DNA of 64,000 nucleotides from Flavobacteriaceae bacterium (lineage in GTDB: Bacteria > Bacteroidota > Bacteroidia > Flavobacteriales > Flavobacteriaceae): assembly GCA_021739635.1 (NCBI GenBank), contig JAIPBH010000001.1, positions 385,106 to 449,105 on the forward strand, written 5' to 3'. The position numbers and the translations under genes are program-made. Below, piece by piece: positions 10,952-20,465 of the stretch. Below the pieces are notes generated by a model. The model made no database searches and was not told the DNA's origin. It was given only the letters and a program-made list of their open reading frames with translations. Each line of letters starts with the position of its first letter. The first letter of the stretch is position 1.

Positions 10952-11650
10952 ATGAAAAAAGTATTTGTTTTATTATTTCTAGTTGAAGTTACTTTAACTT
11001 CAGCACAGACAATCAATCAATTTGATTCAGAAGGCTTACGTCATGGTATTTGGAAAAAATATTATGATAACACGACAGTTTTAAGATATGAAGGAGAATT
11101 TAACCACGGAAATGAGATAGGCTTATTTAAATATTACAAAAATGTTGATAAATCAGCATCACTCGCGGCAACAAAGCAGTTTAATGAAGCAAATAATAAA
11201 GCTTATGTTACTTTTTATACATCTAAAGGAAAAGTAGTTAGTGAAGGCGAAATGGATGGTAAACTTTATATTGGTGAGTGGAAATATTATCAGAAAAATT
11301 CCAAAAAAATAATGACTTTAGAAAACTATGATAATCAAGGTCTTCTTGACGGTGATAGGTTTGTGTATTATGAAAATGGACAAATAGCTGAAAAACAATT
11401 TTATGTTCATAGTCAATTAGAAGGTGCTTCAATTTGGTATTCTGAAAAAAACGTTGTTTTAAAAGAATTTCAATATGTAAATGGAGAGTTGCATGGTCTT
11501 TCAAAGTTTTATAACCCAAAAGGAGAATTAATCTTGGAAGGAAGTTACAAACAAGGAAAAAAACACGGTATTTGGAAAACTTATGAAAAAGGAAAACTAA
11601 TTGAAGAAAAAGATTTTACCTATAAACCTAAGTTTATTAAAAAGAATTAA
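10952..11650 (+). CDS. Exported MORN-repeat protein (YwqK antitoxin-like family)
   Basis: 232 residues with a signal peptide ending near TSA-QT (about residue 19). Several MORN_2-type repeats are visible: GLRHGIWKKYY (about 30-40), GKLYIGEWKYY, GLLDGDRFVYYENGQIAE, GELHGLSKFYNPKGELI and GKKHGIWKTYEKGKL. These repeats give the usual automatic label of YwqK-family antitoxin, but here the protein is exported and no toxin partner lies beside it, so that label should not be taken as function. It sits between two terminators and is probably monocistronic. Confidence 0.8.
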   Translation: MKKVFVLLFLVEVTLTSAQTINQFDSEGLRHGIWKKYYDNTTVLRYEGEFNHGNEIGLFKYYKNVDKSASLAATKQFNEANNKAYVTFYTSKGKVVSEGEMDGKLYIGEWKYYQKNSKKIMTLENYDNQGLLDGDRFVYYENGQIAEKQFYVHSQLEGASIWYSEKNVVLKEFQYVNGELHGLSKFYNPKGELILEGSYKQGKKHGIWKTYEKGKLIEEKDFTYKPKFIKKN

Positions 11651-11657
11651 AAATAAA

Positions 11658-11684
11658 AAAGGCTCTTAATTTTTAAGAGCCTTT
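11658..11684. terminator. Bidirectional terminator between convergent genes
   Basis: Perfect 12-bp inverted repeat AAAGGCTCTTAA/TTAAGAGCCTTT with a 3-base loop. It serves the MORN gene on the + strand and the fasciclin gene on the - strand. The - strand side has the better T-run. Confidence 0.85.
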
Positions 11685-11731
11685 ACATTTAGACAATTTC
11701 GTCTAAACCAAACAAACCAAACAAAACTATT

Positions 11732-13114
11732 TTATAAAGTTGGGATAGCAACTTTGTTTATAACATGTATTACACCATTTCCTGCTTGAACATCTACTTT
11801 AATAATTCCTATATCAGAATTATCTGAGCCATCTGTTAAATCGGCTATATTATCACCAGTTCCAGGTAATGTAATTGTTAAATTATCACCTTCTAAACTT
11901 GGCGCAACAGTATTTCCATTTGGTGTTAAGTCACCTGATGTTACATTAGCATCACCAATAACATGGTGCAATAATACTTGCGTTAATACAGTTTCTTCAG
12001 GTATTGAAGCTAAAGCACTAAAAGCATCATTTGTTGGTGCAAACACAGTAAATAATGCTTCGGTATCTGATAAAATTGTAGCAAAATCTGTTGCTGGAGT
12101 TAATGTTGTTAATGCAGTAACTAGAGTTGAAAAATTAGGGTCTGCAACTGCAAATGTTACAACTGTTGGAATAGGCATTACGGCATCAATAGCATGTATA
12201 ATGCCATTTGTTGTAACAACATCTGCTGCCGATACTGATGCAACTCCATTAAATGTAACACCATTTGAAGTATTAAAATATAAACTTAAATTATTCATTC
12301 CAGGACCAGTCGCTAACGTATTGGTGTAACCAGCTTCAAGACTAACTAAATCAGTAGACTTTACAACACTTCCTAAAACATGGTTTAAAAGAATATTTGC
12401 TAAAGCATCTGTAGGCACATCTCCTAAAGCTGTTCCATCTAAAAATGCAGTAAAGGCATCATTATCAGGTGCTAACACAGTAAAAGTACCTTCGCCACTT
12501 AAAACGTTTACCAAATCACCATCTGCAGCACTCAAAGCAGCAACTAAACTTGAAAATGCTGGATTAGCTAAAGCTTGATCAACTATTGTAGGTAATCCAA
12601 TTACAGCATCAACAATGTGAATGATACCATTGGTAGCTTCAATATTGGGTAGAGTTACATTTGAAACACCATTTAGTTTAACACCTGCTGATGTATCTAT
12701 AAACATACTTAAATTTAAATTTGAACCAGTTTGAGTAGCCAATGTATTTACATATCCTGTTGATAAACTTGTTGAAGGAAACTTTTCAGCAATAACATGA
12801 TTAAGTAAAACTTGCGTAAGAACATCAGTAGGAATGTCTGTTAATGATGCAAAATTATTTGCTGCTAAAAAAGCTGTAAAAGCATCATTAGTTGGTGCAA
12901 AAACAGTAAATGTTCCTGGCTGATTTAAAGTTGTTGCTAGGTTTGCACGATTTAAAGCATCTACTAAAATACTTAATTGAGGTGTAGCTACCGCCAATTC
13001 AGTTATTGTTTCTGGTTGCATAACATTATCATTATCATCATTATCACAAGAAAGTGTGATGAAAGATAAAATTGCAATAAATGCAAATTTTGTAAGAATA
13101 GATTGTGATTTCAT
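11732..13114 (-). CDS. Lipoprotein with three fasciclin domains
   Basis: 460 residues. The signal peptide ends in the lipobox SFITLSC (Cys23), followed by acidic DNDDNDN, which resembles the lipoprotein export signal that sends Bacteroidota lipoproteins to the cell surface. Three fasciclin (FAS1) repeats follow, at about 38-170, 175-312 and 313-458, each with the conserved FTVFAPTNDAFTAF-type H1 segment (FTVLAPDNDAFTAF in the second) and a GIIHxIDxV or GVIHVINKV H2 segment near its end. FAS1 domains mediate adhesion. A -7 box lies 30 bases upstream and a shared terminator follows, so it is probably transcribed alone. The ligand is unknown. Confidence 0.93.
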   Translation of the reverse strand: MKSQSILTKFAFIAILSFITLSCDNDDNDNVMQPETITELAVATPQLSILVDALNRANLATTLNQPGTFTVFAPTNDAFTAFLAANNFASLTDIPTDVLTQVLLNHVIAEKFPSTSLSTGYVNTLATQTGSNLNLSMFIDTSAGVKLNGVSNVTLPNIEATNGIIHIVDAVIGLPTIVDQALANPAFSSLVAALSAADGDLVNVLSGEGTFTVLAPDNDAFTAFLDGTALGDVPTDALANILLNHVLGSVVKSTDLVSLEAGYTNTLATGPGMNNLSLYFNTSNGVTFNGVASVSAADVVTTNGIIHAIDAVMPIPTVVTFAVADPNFSTLVTALTTLTPATDFATILSDTEALFTVFAPTNDAFSALASIPEETVLTQVLLHHVIGDANVTSGDLTPNGNTVAPSLEGDNLTITLPGTGDNIADLTDGSDNSDIGIIKVDVQAGNGVIHVINKVAIPTL

Positions 13115-13143
13115 AGTAATTTAGTTTTTTATTATTTGTTTAA

Positions 13144-13151
13144 CAAAAATA
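13144..13151 (-). promoter_or_regulatory. -7 box (TATTTTTG) of the fasciclin gene
   Basis: Read on the - strand this is TATTTTTG, a full match to TAnnTTTG, placed about 30 bases upstream of the fasciclin ATG. No -33 box was recognised. Confidence 0.5.
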
Positions 13152-13270
13152 AAAATATATTAAACAATATTTTATTTTGTTCAATAGATTTAACTAATGA
13201 TTAAACAGAAATAATTTATAATCTATCATTTTTGTATAAATCCTATTTTAAGTTTTCTTGTTATAAATTG

Positions 13271-13278
13271 TATCTTTG
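13271..13278 (+). promoter_or_regulatory. -7 box (TATCTTTG) of mnmA
   Basis: TATCTTTG matches TAnnTTTG and lies 17 bases before the mnmA ATG, predicting a short leader of about 14 nucleotides. Confidence 0.6.
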
Positions 13279-13295
13279 TACATTATTTTAAAGCT

Positions 13296-14483
13296 ATGAA
13301 ACGCGTTATTGTTGGACTTTCTGGAGGAGTAGATTCTAGTGTTGCAGCCTATTTATTAAAGCAACAAGGTTATGAAGTAATAGGCTTGTTTATGAAAAAT
13401 TGGCATGATGATTCTGTAACAATATCTAATGAATGTCCTTGGTTAGATGATAGTAATGATGCGATGTTAGTAGCCGATAAATTAGGTATTCCTTTTCAAA
13501 CCATAGATTTAAGTGAGCAGTATAAAGAACGTATTGTTGACTATATGTTTAAGGAATATGAAAAAGGAAGAACACCAAATCCAGATGTGCTTTGTAATAG
13601 AGAAATTAAGTTTGATGTCTTTATGAAAATAGCCATAGATCTTGGCGCAGATTACGTAGCTACGGGTCATTACTGCAGAAAAGGCATCATTACTAAAGAA
13701 GGAAAAGAGATATATCAATTATTAGCAGGAGAAGATTCAAACAAAGATCAATCTTATTTTTTATGTCAGTTATCTCAACAACAGTTGGCAAAAGCGTTAT
13801 TTCCAATAGGAGAATTAACAAAACCAGAAGTTAGAAAAATAGCCTTAGAATTAGATTTGGTCACAGCTGAAAAAAAAGATTCTCAAGGATTATGTTTTAT
13901 AGGAAAAGTAAAATTACCAGATTTTTTGCAACAACAATTAAAGCCAAAAGAAGGAGAAATTGTTGAAATTCCTAAAGAAAATGACCTATATAATTTACAA
14001 AATCCAAGCTTTAATAATGAAATTGAACGCTTGGAATTTTTATCACATAAAATAAAATATCATAAACAAGACGGCAAAGTTGTGGGCAAACATCAAGGTG
14101 CTCATTATTTTACAAAAGGGCAACGCAAAGGATTAGCTGTTGGTGGAAATGTCGAGCCTTTATTTGTTATTGAAACAGATGTTGAAACAAATGTTATTTT
14201 TACTGGACAAGGCAAACAACATCCTGGTTTGTATAAAAAAGCCTTATTTGTAAAAAATGATGAATTACATTGGATTCGTGAGGATTTAGTTTTAGATACA
14301 GATGCTAAAATGCAAGTTTTAGCAAGAATTCGTTATCGTCAACCATTACAAAAAGCAACACTTTATAAAGTAGATTCAGGATTATATGTAGAGTTTGAAA
14401 ACCCACAATCGGCCATAACAGAAGGTCAATTTGTGGCTTGGTATATTAATGATGAATTAGTTGGTTCGGGAGTAATTTCTTAA
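13296..14483 (+). CDS. mnmA: tRNA-specific 2-thiouridylase MnmA
   Basis: Puts sulfur on C2 of the wobble uridine in tRNAs for Lys, Glu and Gln. 395 residues with the adenylation P-loop [11 protein letters not shown] at the N-terminus and the two catalytic cysteines: Cys100 in [12 protein letters not shown] and Cys200 in [15 protein letters not shown] and the C-terminal RIRYRQPL and [12 protein letters not shown] segments are typical. ATG 13296 is the only good start and follows a -7 box. It points away from the fasciclin gene, and the subtilase gene starts 51 bases downstream. Confidence 0.96.
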   Translation: MKRVIVGLSGGVDSSVAAYLLKQQGYEVIGLFMKNWHDDSVTISNECPWLDDSNDAMLVADKLGIPFQTIDLSEQYKERIVDYMFKEYEKGRTPNPDVLCNREIKFDVFMKIAIDLGADYVATGHYCRKGIITKEGKEIYQLLAGEDSNKDQSYFLCQLSQQQLAKALFPIGELTKPEVRKIALELDLVTAEKKDSQGLCFIGKVKLPDFLQQQLKPKEGEIVEIPKENDLYNLQNPSFNNEIERLEFLSHKIKYHKQDGKVVGKHQGAHYFTKGQRKGLAVGGNVEPLFVIETDVETNVIFTGQGKQHPGLYKKALFVKNDELHWIREDLVLDTDAKMQVLARIRYRQPLQKATLYKVDSGLYVEFENPQSAITEGQFVAWYINDELVGSGVIS

Positions 14484-14534
14484 TTAGTTGGTTTGATGCT
14501 AATTTCATAAATTGCAATGTAAATTTCAATTACT

Positions 14535-16148
14535 ATGAAAAGAAACCTACTTGTTTTAATTGGATATATAATTTCTATTGTCAGTTTTGCACAACAAGAA
14601 GATGCTTGGGTTTATTTAACAGATAAGCAAAATGTAACGGCTTCTTTGAACAATCCTATTACTATTCTCACCCAAAAAGCCATTGATAGAAAAAATGCCC
14701 ACGGCGTTTTAATTGATGAACGTGATGTGCCTGTCAATGAAAATTACATTTCACAATTAAAATTACAGCCAGGTATTTCGGTTTTAGCAAAATCAAAATG
14801 GTTTAATGCCGTTCATGTTAGAGGAACTCAAACAGATATTAATGCACTATCAGTATTAAGTTTTGTTGCTTCAATTGATTTTGCTAATAAAAACTTAAAT
14901 TCTTTAAAAAGAAATTTTGTAAAAAAAGAATCCAAATTAGAAGGAGTTACGGTTAGCTTTAATTACGGAAATGCGTTGAATCAAATTCAAATGATAAAAG
15001 GAGACCAATTACACCTTTCTGATTATACAGGCAATGGCATTACTGTGGCTGTACTTGATGCTGGTTTTCCAAATGTTAATACCATGTCTTCTTTTCAAAG
15101 ATTAAGAGATGCAGGTAATTTATTGGACGATTTTGATTTTGTAAACAGAGATGATGATGTTTACAGCAATACCGTTAGCAATCACGGCACGTTGGTTTTA
15201 AGTGCTATGGCAGGATACATAGAAAACCAATATGTTGGAACAGCGCCGGACGCCTCTTACTATTTATTTATTACAGAAGATGGTCCAAATGAAAACCCTG
15301 TTGAGGAAAGCTATTGGGTTGAAGCGGCTGAACGCGCCGATAGTTTAGGTGTCGATGTTATTAACTCTTCATTAGGATATGGCAGTTTTTATGATGATGC
15401 TGATTATAATTATGCGGTTTCAGACTTTAACGGAAATACCGCATACATTACAAAAGGTGCCAACATTGCTTTTGAAAAAGGAATGCTCATAGTAAATTCT
15501 GCTGGTAATGAAGGGCTTGCCGGCATTAATGCACCAGCCGATGCATCAGGCGTATTATCAATTGGTGCTGTAACTTCAAGTGGTGCTTATGCCACATTTA
15601 GTTCTGTTGGTAGTGCTTTTCAACCTACGCAAAAACCAGATGTTGTTGCTCAAGGGCAAGCCAGTTATCTTATTAATGAAAATGATGTTGTTGTAACTTC
15701 CAGTGGAACTTCATTTAGTTCGCCTATTATGGCTGGTGGCATCGCTAGTTTGTGGCAAGCACTTCCTAATAAAACCAATGCAGAAATCATGCAATTGGTT
15801 AGGGAATCGGCTTCGCAATACAATACACCCGATAATTTTTTAGGATTTGGCATACCTAATTTACAATTGGCATTAAATAATGCATTGTCATTAGAGATTT
15901 CTGATAATTATACTACAGAACTCAAGATTTTTCCTAATCCTACCAATGAAAAATTATACTTTAATTTACCTTCAGGTGAAACAGATTGTTCAGTTAAAAT
16001 TTATGATATTTTAGGTAAACAAGTCCTTTTTCTTAAATTTAATGTTAGTATAAGTGAGTTGGATATGTCTTTCATATCTAAAGGCGTTTACATTGCAAAA
16101 GTTCAACTAAAAAATCGTTCGGAATCATTTAAAATCATAAAAAACTAA
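14535..16148 (+). CDS. Secreted S8 (subtilisin-like) serine protease with T9SS type A sorting domain
   Basis: 537 residues. The signal peptide ends near SFA-QQ (about 19). The catalytic triad is intact: Asp175 in VAVLDAGFPN, His217 in SNHGTLV, Ser393 in SSGTSFSSP; the oxyanion Asn is in NSAGNEG. A propeptide-like region lies between. From about 465 the C-terminus (IFPNPTNEKLYF, KIYDILGKQV, GVYIAKVQL) is a type A sorting domain that directs export across the outer membrane by the type IX system, after which it is usually cut off. The stop is immediately followed by the ATG of the next gene, so they should be cotranscribed. Substrates are unknown. Confidence 0.93.
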   Translation: MKRNLLVLIGYIISIVSFAQQEDAWVYLTDKQNVTASLNNPITILTQKAIDRKNAHGVLIDERDVPVNENYISQLKLQPGISVLAKSKWFNAVHVRGTQTDINALSVLSFVASIDFANKNLNSLKRNFVKKESKLEGVTVSFNYGNALNQIQMIKGDQLHLSDYTGNGITVAVLDAGFPNVNTMSSFQRLRDAGNLLDDFDFVNRDDDVYSNTVSNHGTLVLSAMAGYIENQYVGTAPDASYYLFITEDGPNENPVEESYWVEAAERADSLGVDVINSSLGYGSFYDDADYNYAVSDFNGNTAYITKGANIAFEKGMLIVNSAGNEGLAGINAPADASGVLSIGAVTSSGAYATFSSVGSAFQPTQKPDVVAQGQASYLINENDVVVTSSGTSFSSPIMAGGIASLWQALPNKTNAEIMQLVRESASQYNTPDNFLGFGIPNLQLALNNALSLEISDNYTTELKIFPNPTNEKLYFNLPSGETDCSVKIYDILGKQVLFLKFNVSISELDMSFISKGVYIAKVQLKNRSESFKIIKN

Positions 16149-17090
16149 ATGCACAATAGCGTTTGCCAATTATTCAACATTAAATACCCCATCATTCAAG
16201 CTGGTATGGTTTGGAATAGTGGTTGGAAGTTGGCTTCAGCTGCTAGTAATTCTGGTATTTTAGGTTTAATAGGAGCAGGGTCTATGTATCCAGATGTATT
16301 ACGCGAGCATATTCAAAAATGCAAAAAAGCAACTAGTAAACCTTTTGGTGTTAATGTTCCAATGTTATATCCAAATATTCAGGAAATTATGGATATCATA
16401 TTGGAAGAAGACGTTAAAATTGTTTTCACTTCAGCCGGAAATCCAAAAACATGGACTCCTTGGTTAAAGGAAAAAGGCATTACTGTTGTTCATGTAGTGA
16501 GCAGTGTCAAGTTTGCATTAAAAGCTCAAGAGGCAGGTGTAGATGCTGTGGTAGCTGAAGGCTTTGAAGCTGGTGGCCATAATGGAAGAGATGAAACCAC
16601 CACATTTACGTTAATACCTATGGTTAAAGAACACATTCAAATTCCATTAATTGCTGCAGGTGGCATTGCTACAGGTCAAGCTATGTTAGCAGCCATGGTT
16701 TTAGGCGCCGATGCTGTTCAAGTTGGAAGCCGATTTGTTGCCAGTGATGAGTCTTCAGCACATGACTCTTTTAAGAAAGTTGTCGTTAATGCTAAAGAAG
16801 GCGATACGCAACTAACTTTAAAAGAATTAGCCCCAGTACGTTTGATAAAAAACAAGTTTTACAATGATGTTCAGGAATTATATAAAACATCTCCAACAGT
16901 ACAAGAACTGCAAACTTTATTAGGTAGAGCCAGAGCCAAAAAAGGTATGTTTGAAGGTGATTTGGAAGAAGGCGAATTAGAAATTGGTCAAATTGCAGGA
17001 TTAATACATGATATTAAACCAGTATCTCAAATTGTTTTAGATATGATTAACGAGTTTGAAGATGCCAAAAAAAATATTAAAAATCTGTAG
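16149..17090 (+). CDS. Nitronate monooxygenase / FabK-like flavoprotein
   Basis: 313 residues of FMN-binding TIM barrel in the nitronate monooxygenase / enoyl-ACP reductase II group. IKYPIIQAGMVW near the N-terminus, VVAEGFEAGGHNGRD around 133-148 and GADAVQVGSRFVASDES around 190-206 are the family signature regions. Whether it oxidises alkyl nitronates or reduces enoyl-ACP cannot be decided here; the AGGHNGR segment is shared by both. The ATG directly abuts the stop of the secreted protease (TAA then ATG), so it is probably translationally coupled although the functions look unrelated. A perfect-hairpin terminator follows. Confidence 0.85.
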   Translation: MHNSVCQLFNIKYPIIQAGMVWNSGWKLASAASNSGILGLIGAGSMYPDVLREHIQKCKKATSKPFGVNVPMLYPNIQEIMDIILEEDVKIVFTSAGNPKTWTPWLKEKGITVVHVVSSVKFALKAQEAGVDAVVAEGFEAGGHNGRDETTTFTLIPMVKEHIQIPLIAAGGIATGQAMLAAMVLGADAVQVGSRFVASDESSAHDSFKKVVVNAKEGDTQLTLKELAPVRLIKNKFYNDVQELYKTSPTVQELQTLLGRARAKKGMFEGDLEEGELEIGQIAGLIHDIKPVSQIVLDMINEFEDAKKNIKNL

Positions 17091-17116
17091 TAAACAATTA
17101 ATTAAATAATAAATAA

Positions 17117-17147
17117 AAAAAGGAGAAAATTATATTTTCTCCTTTTT
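17117..17147 (+). terminator. Terminator after the nitronate monooxygenase-like gene
   Basis: Perfect 14-bp stem (17117-17130 and 17134-17147) around a 3-base loop, AAAAAGGAGAAAAT paired with ATTTTCTCCTTTTT, ending in five Ts. Confidence 0.85.
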
Positions 17148-17365
17148 AATATTGAAACGTATGCTTGTAATTATCTTTAATCCCTTTAAAATAAAAGCTA
17201 AATGTTTCTTAAAATTTGCTATTAGGATAATTTATGGAATGAACCAAAAATAATAAAAACGATTTGTAAAAAACTTTAGAAGTTATTTAAACTTATTAAT
17301 ATTTAAAACTTAAAGTTTTTTGTATTTCTACACTATAAAAATTCGTAAATCCTGAGTCTAAAGTT

Positions 17366-17373
17366 TACTTTTG
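17366..17373 (+). promoter_or_regulatory. -7 box (TACTTTTG) of the MATE gene
   Basis: Identical in sequence to the guaA box. Only four bases (CCCC) separate it from the ATG at 17378, so the transcript is predicted to be leaderless or to have a leader of one or two bases. Confidence 0.6.
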
Positions 17374-17377
17374 CCCC

Positions 17378-18754
17378 ATGCATTTAAAAAACTACACTAA
17401 AGAATTTAAATATAATTGGCAATTGGCTGCGCCTGTCATGCTAGGCATGCTTGGTCATTCGTTTGTAAGTTTTGTTGATAATATCATGGTTGGGCAATTG
17501 GGAACCGCTGAACTAGCAGCCGTTTCTTTAGGGAATAGTTTTATGTTTATAGCCATGTCTTTAGGAATTGGTTTTTCAACAGCCATTACACCTTTAACAG
17601 CAGAAGCTGATGCTGAACAAAATTTTGAAAAAGGAAAATCAGCTTTTAAACACGGCTTGTTTTTATGTACAGTTCTTGGCGTTTCATTATTTCTATTAGT
17701 TTTTTTCGCAAAACCACTGATGTATTTAATGAAACAGCCTGAAGAGGTAGTCGCTTTTGCCATACCATATCTAGATTTAGTGGCATTTTCTTTAATTCCA
17801 TTAATTATTTTTCAAGCATTTAAACAGTTTAGTGATGGGTTATCTATGACAAGGTATCCTATGTACGCTACGCTTTTAGGAAATATAGCCAATGTAATTT
17901 TGAATTATATGTTAATTTTCGGAAAGTTCGGTTTTCCTGAACTTGGCATTGTTGGAGCGGCTTACGGAACTTTGCTTTCTCGATTCATTATGGTTTGGCA
18001 TATTTGGTATTTGCTTAAAGGGAAAGAAAAATCTAAAGCTTTTGTTACTAACATAAAACTATTTGTATTAGATTCATTAATGATAAAAAAAATCATTAAT
18101 CTAGGAGCACCGAGTGCCATGCAAATGTTTTTTGAAGTAGCCATTTTTACAGCTGCCATTTGGTTAAGTGGTACCTTAGGTAAGAATCCTCAAGCGGCAA
18201 ATCAAATAGCACTAAATCTTTCATCTATGACCTTTATGGTTGCTATGGGATTAAGTGTTACTGCCATGATAAGAGTAGGTAATCAAAAAGGATTACAAAA
18301 CTATTTTGAATTGCGTAGAATAGCATTTTCAATTTTCCTGTTTGGAATTATTCTAGCTTTTAGCTTTGCAATCTTGTTTTTTAGTTTTAATAACTATCTA
18401 CCAAAAATATATGTAGATTATAATGATACTAAAAATTTAATAGACAATACTGAAGTTGTTAAAATAGCCTCTAAATTACTTATTGCTGCTGCTATCTTCC
18501 AAATAAGTGATAGCTTGCAAGTGATTGTTTTAGGAGCTTTAAGAGGGCTTCAAGATGTAAAAATGCCTACACTTATTACATTTTTTTCGTATTGGATTAT
18601 TGGATTTCCAATTTGTTGGTTTTTAGGAAAAGAAGATACCTATGGTAGTTTTGGAATTTGGTTGGGCTTACTAGCAGGATTAACAACAGCCGCAATTTTA
18701 TTGTATATTCGGTTTAATTATCTAACCAAAAAGTTAATTTTGTCTAACAACTAA
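17378..18754 (+). CDS. MATE family cation/drug antiporter
   Basis: 458 residues, about 12 hydrophobic segments, in two MatE halves. The N-terminal half has LAAPVMLGMLGHSFVSFVDN and MVGQLGTAELAAVSLGN, the typical first and second helix pattern of NorM/DinF-type exporters. Such proteins expel drugs or metabolites in exchange for Na+ or H+ at the inner membrane. The DinF and NorM branches cannot be separated by eye. The small acidic gene starts 13 bases downstream and the PAP2 gene overlaps that, so the three form an operon. Confidence 0.92.
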   Translation: MHLKNYTKEFKYNWQLAAPVMLGMLGHSFVSFVDNIMVGQLGTAELAAVSLGNSFMFIAMSLGIGFSTAITPLTAEADAEQNFEKGKSAFKHGLFLCTVLGVSLFLLVFFAKPLMYLMKQPEEVVAFAIPYLDLVAFSLIPLIIFQAFKQFSDGLSMTRYPMYATLLGNIANVILNYMLIFGKFGFPELGIVGAAYGTLLSRFIMVWHIWYLLKGKEKSKAFVTNIKLFVLDSLMIKKIINLGAPSAMQMFFEVAIFTAAIWLSGTLGKNPQAANQIALNLSSMTFMVAMGLSVTAMIRVGNQKGLQNYFELRRIAFSIFLFGIILAFSFAILFFSFNNYLPKIYVDYNDTKNLIDNTEVVKIASKLLIAAAIFQISDSLQVIVLGALRGLQDVKMPTLITFFSYWIIGFPICWFLGKEDTYGSFGIWLGLLAGLTTAAILLYIRFNYLTKKLILSNN

Positions 18755-18767
18755 AATTTTCAAAAAC

Positions 18768-18995
18768 ATGCAACTTCCTAAATTTATATTGGGTGATAAC
18801 ACAGATTTTCCTAATGCTATTTATGTGATTCATACTGAATTTCCTAGATTTATTATCAATCTTGAAAATGATGAGGTAGAATGGTTTGAAGATTTTGATG
18901 AAGAGGATGAAAAAGAACTAGCAGCAGAAGCAGAAAACATGATAAAACTTGCTACCGAATTTTATGATAGAGAAATTTCTATTTACGAAGAATAA
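18768..18995 (+). CDS. Small acidic protein of unknown function
   Basis: 75 residues, strongly acidic, with an EWFEDFDEEDEKELAAEAE stretch and no cysteine, signal peptide or membrane segment. The start FILGDNTDFPNAIYVIHTE and the middle FIINLENDEVEWFEDF look folded, followed by a likely helix. I do not recognise the family. It is held between the MATE gene (13-base gap) and the PAP2 gene (overlap of one base), which supports it being real. Confidence 0.8.
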   Translation: MQLPKFILGDNTDFPNAIYVIHTEFPRFIINLENDEVEWFEDFDEEDEKELAAEAENMIKLATEFYDREISIYEE

Positions 18996-19558
18996 TGATG
19001 AATCAGCTTATAGAGTACGATAAAAGTTTATTTGTTTTTTTAAATAATCTAGGTTCTCCAACTTGGGATAATTTTTGGTTAACTGTTACTAATACCTATA
19101 CTTTTATTCCTCTTTATGCCATCTTGTTGTTTTTAATTTATAAAAAATTTGGATTAAAATCACTTTTAATTTTTGTGGTTATTATTGCATTAATGATAAC
19201 ATTTACAGACCAAGTAACGAATCTTTTTAAGCGAACTTTTGAAAGACCAAGACCTTGTGGAGAAGAAAGTTTAATGGGCCAAATACGGTTTATTGCTGTA
19301 CGTTGTGGAAAATATGGGTTTTTCTCAGGGCACTCTTCAAACTCAATGGCTGCAGCTGTTTTTGCAGGTTTAACATTAAAACCGTATTATAAAAATCTTA
19401 TTTTTATATTACTTTTTTGGAGTGCTATTGTTGCCTACAGCAGAATATATGTTGGAGTTCATTATCCTTTAGATATTATTTGCGGATTGACTTTTGGCGC
19501 ATTATCTGGTTATGGGTTTTATAAACTAGGTAAGTTTATGATGACTAAGTATGTTTAG
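18995..19558 (+). CDS. PAP2 superfamily membrane phosphatase
   Basis: 187 residues with about five membrane segments and the three PAP2 catalytic motifs: KRTFERPRP (motif 1, KxxxxxxRP), FFSGHSSNS (motif 2, SGH) and AYSRIYVGVHYPLD (motif 3, SRxxxxxHxxxD). Such enzymes dephosphorylate lipid phosphates, for example undecaprenyl diphosphate, phosphatidylglycerol phosphate or phosphatidic acid. The start overlaps the stop of the preceding gene (TAATG). It is convergent with a diacylglycerol kinase gene only 20 bases away, whose lipid substrate is related, but they are on opposite strands. The exact substrate is not determinable. Confidence 0.9.
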   Translation: MMNQLIEYDKSLFVFLNNLGSPTWDNFWLTVTNTYTFIPLYAILLFLIYKKFGLKSLLIFVVIIALMITFTDQVTNLFKRTFERPRPCGEESLMGQIRFIAVRCGKYGFFSGHSSNSMAAAVFAGLTLKPYYKNLIFILLFWSAIVAYSRIYVGVHYPLDIICGLTFGALSGYGFYKLGKFMMTKYV

Positions 19559-19578
19559 TTTAATATTGTTTTAAAACC

Positions 19579-20460
19579 TTAACAAATAATATTCAAAGTT
19601 TTTTCTAGTATTGATAAATTGATTTCATTAGATTCAATTAAACGATATTCACCGTCAATTTGCATTTTAAAAAGATTAAAATCTTTGCGCGAAAGTATCA
19701 TGCTTTTGGTTTGAAAACTTTTTACTTCTTTGAGGAGTTGGTGTCTTTTGAAAATCATTAAAATACTAAATAAAATAATTTTAAAAGCATTAAGTTGTGA
19801 TACAATCATGACGTCAAGCAAACCATCTTCTAATGAAGCTTTTGGTGTTAAACTAACTTTATAGCCTAATTCATTTGAATTTGAAATAAAAATCATAAAT
19901 GGTTTAACTTTGAAAGCCTCACCATTAATTTGAACATCAACCTTACGAGTATCATTTATATTTTTAAAAGATTTAATGACAGCTTTTACATAACTAAATA
20001 GTTTTCTGTTATTGGATTCTTCATAATGTTTAATAACATACGCATCAAAACCAACACCAGTATTACTAAAAAAATACCTATCATTTAAACAGCCAACATC
20101 AATTTTTTTAACCTCTTGGGTTTTTATAATTTCAATAGCTTTTTTTATGTTTTTTGGTATTTTAAGGTTGGATGCTAAACCGTTTCCTGAACCTAAAGGG
20201 ATAATTCCTAACATAATAGATGTTCCTATAATACAGGAGGCTACTTCATTTACAGTACCATCGCCACCACATGCAACTATGATATGTGCGTTTTCTTTTA
20301 TGGATTCCTGTGTTAATTCTGTAGTGTGGTTTTTGTAAACCGAAAACTTAACGGCTATGACGTAGCTATCTTTATCAAAAAAACCTTGAAGGAACTTTTG
20401 GTTGATTTTATGGTTTCCTGAACCAGCTATTGGGTTTATTATAAAATGTATATGTGTCAA
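19579..20460 (-). CDS. Diacylglycerol kinase family lipid kinase (YegS/DgkB-like)
   Basis: 293 residues. NPIAGSGNH at the N-terminus, VACGGDGTVNEVAS around 63-76 with the nucleotide-binding GGDGT, and LGIIPLGSGNGLASNL around 87-102 are the signature of the DAGK catalytic domain; ASLEDGLLDVMIV is the usual C-terminal-domain segment. These soluble kinases phosphorylate diacylglycerol, or sometimes other lipids such as sphingoid bases, at the membrane. It starts 5 bases after the stop of the LtaS-like gene. Since LtaS enzymes release diacylglycerol, recycling of it to phosphatidic acid is a plausible role (inference). Confidence 0.92.
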   Translation of the reverse strand: MTHIHFIINPIAGSGNHKINQKFLQGFFDKDSYVIAVKFSVYKNHTTELTQESIKENAHIIVACGGDGTVNEVASCIIGTSIMLGIIPLGSGNGLASNLKIPKNIKKAIEIIKTQEVKKIDVGCLNDRYFFSNTGVGFDAYVIKHYEESNNRKLFSYVKAVIKSFKNINDTRKVDVQINGEAFKVKPFMIFISNSNELGYKVSLTPKASLEDGLLDVMIVSQLNAFKIILFSILMIFKRHQLLKEVKSFQTKSMILSRKDFNLFKMQIDGEYRLIESNEINLSILEKTLNIIC

Positions 20461-20465
20461 TAGTC

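Noticed and set aside
10952..11650. Antitoxin of a toxin-antitoxin pair
   Set aside because: The MORN-repeat similarity to YwqK is real but the protein is exported and no toxin gene is adjacent.
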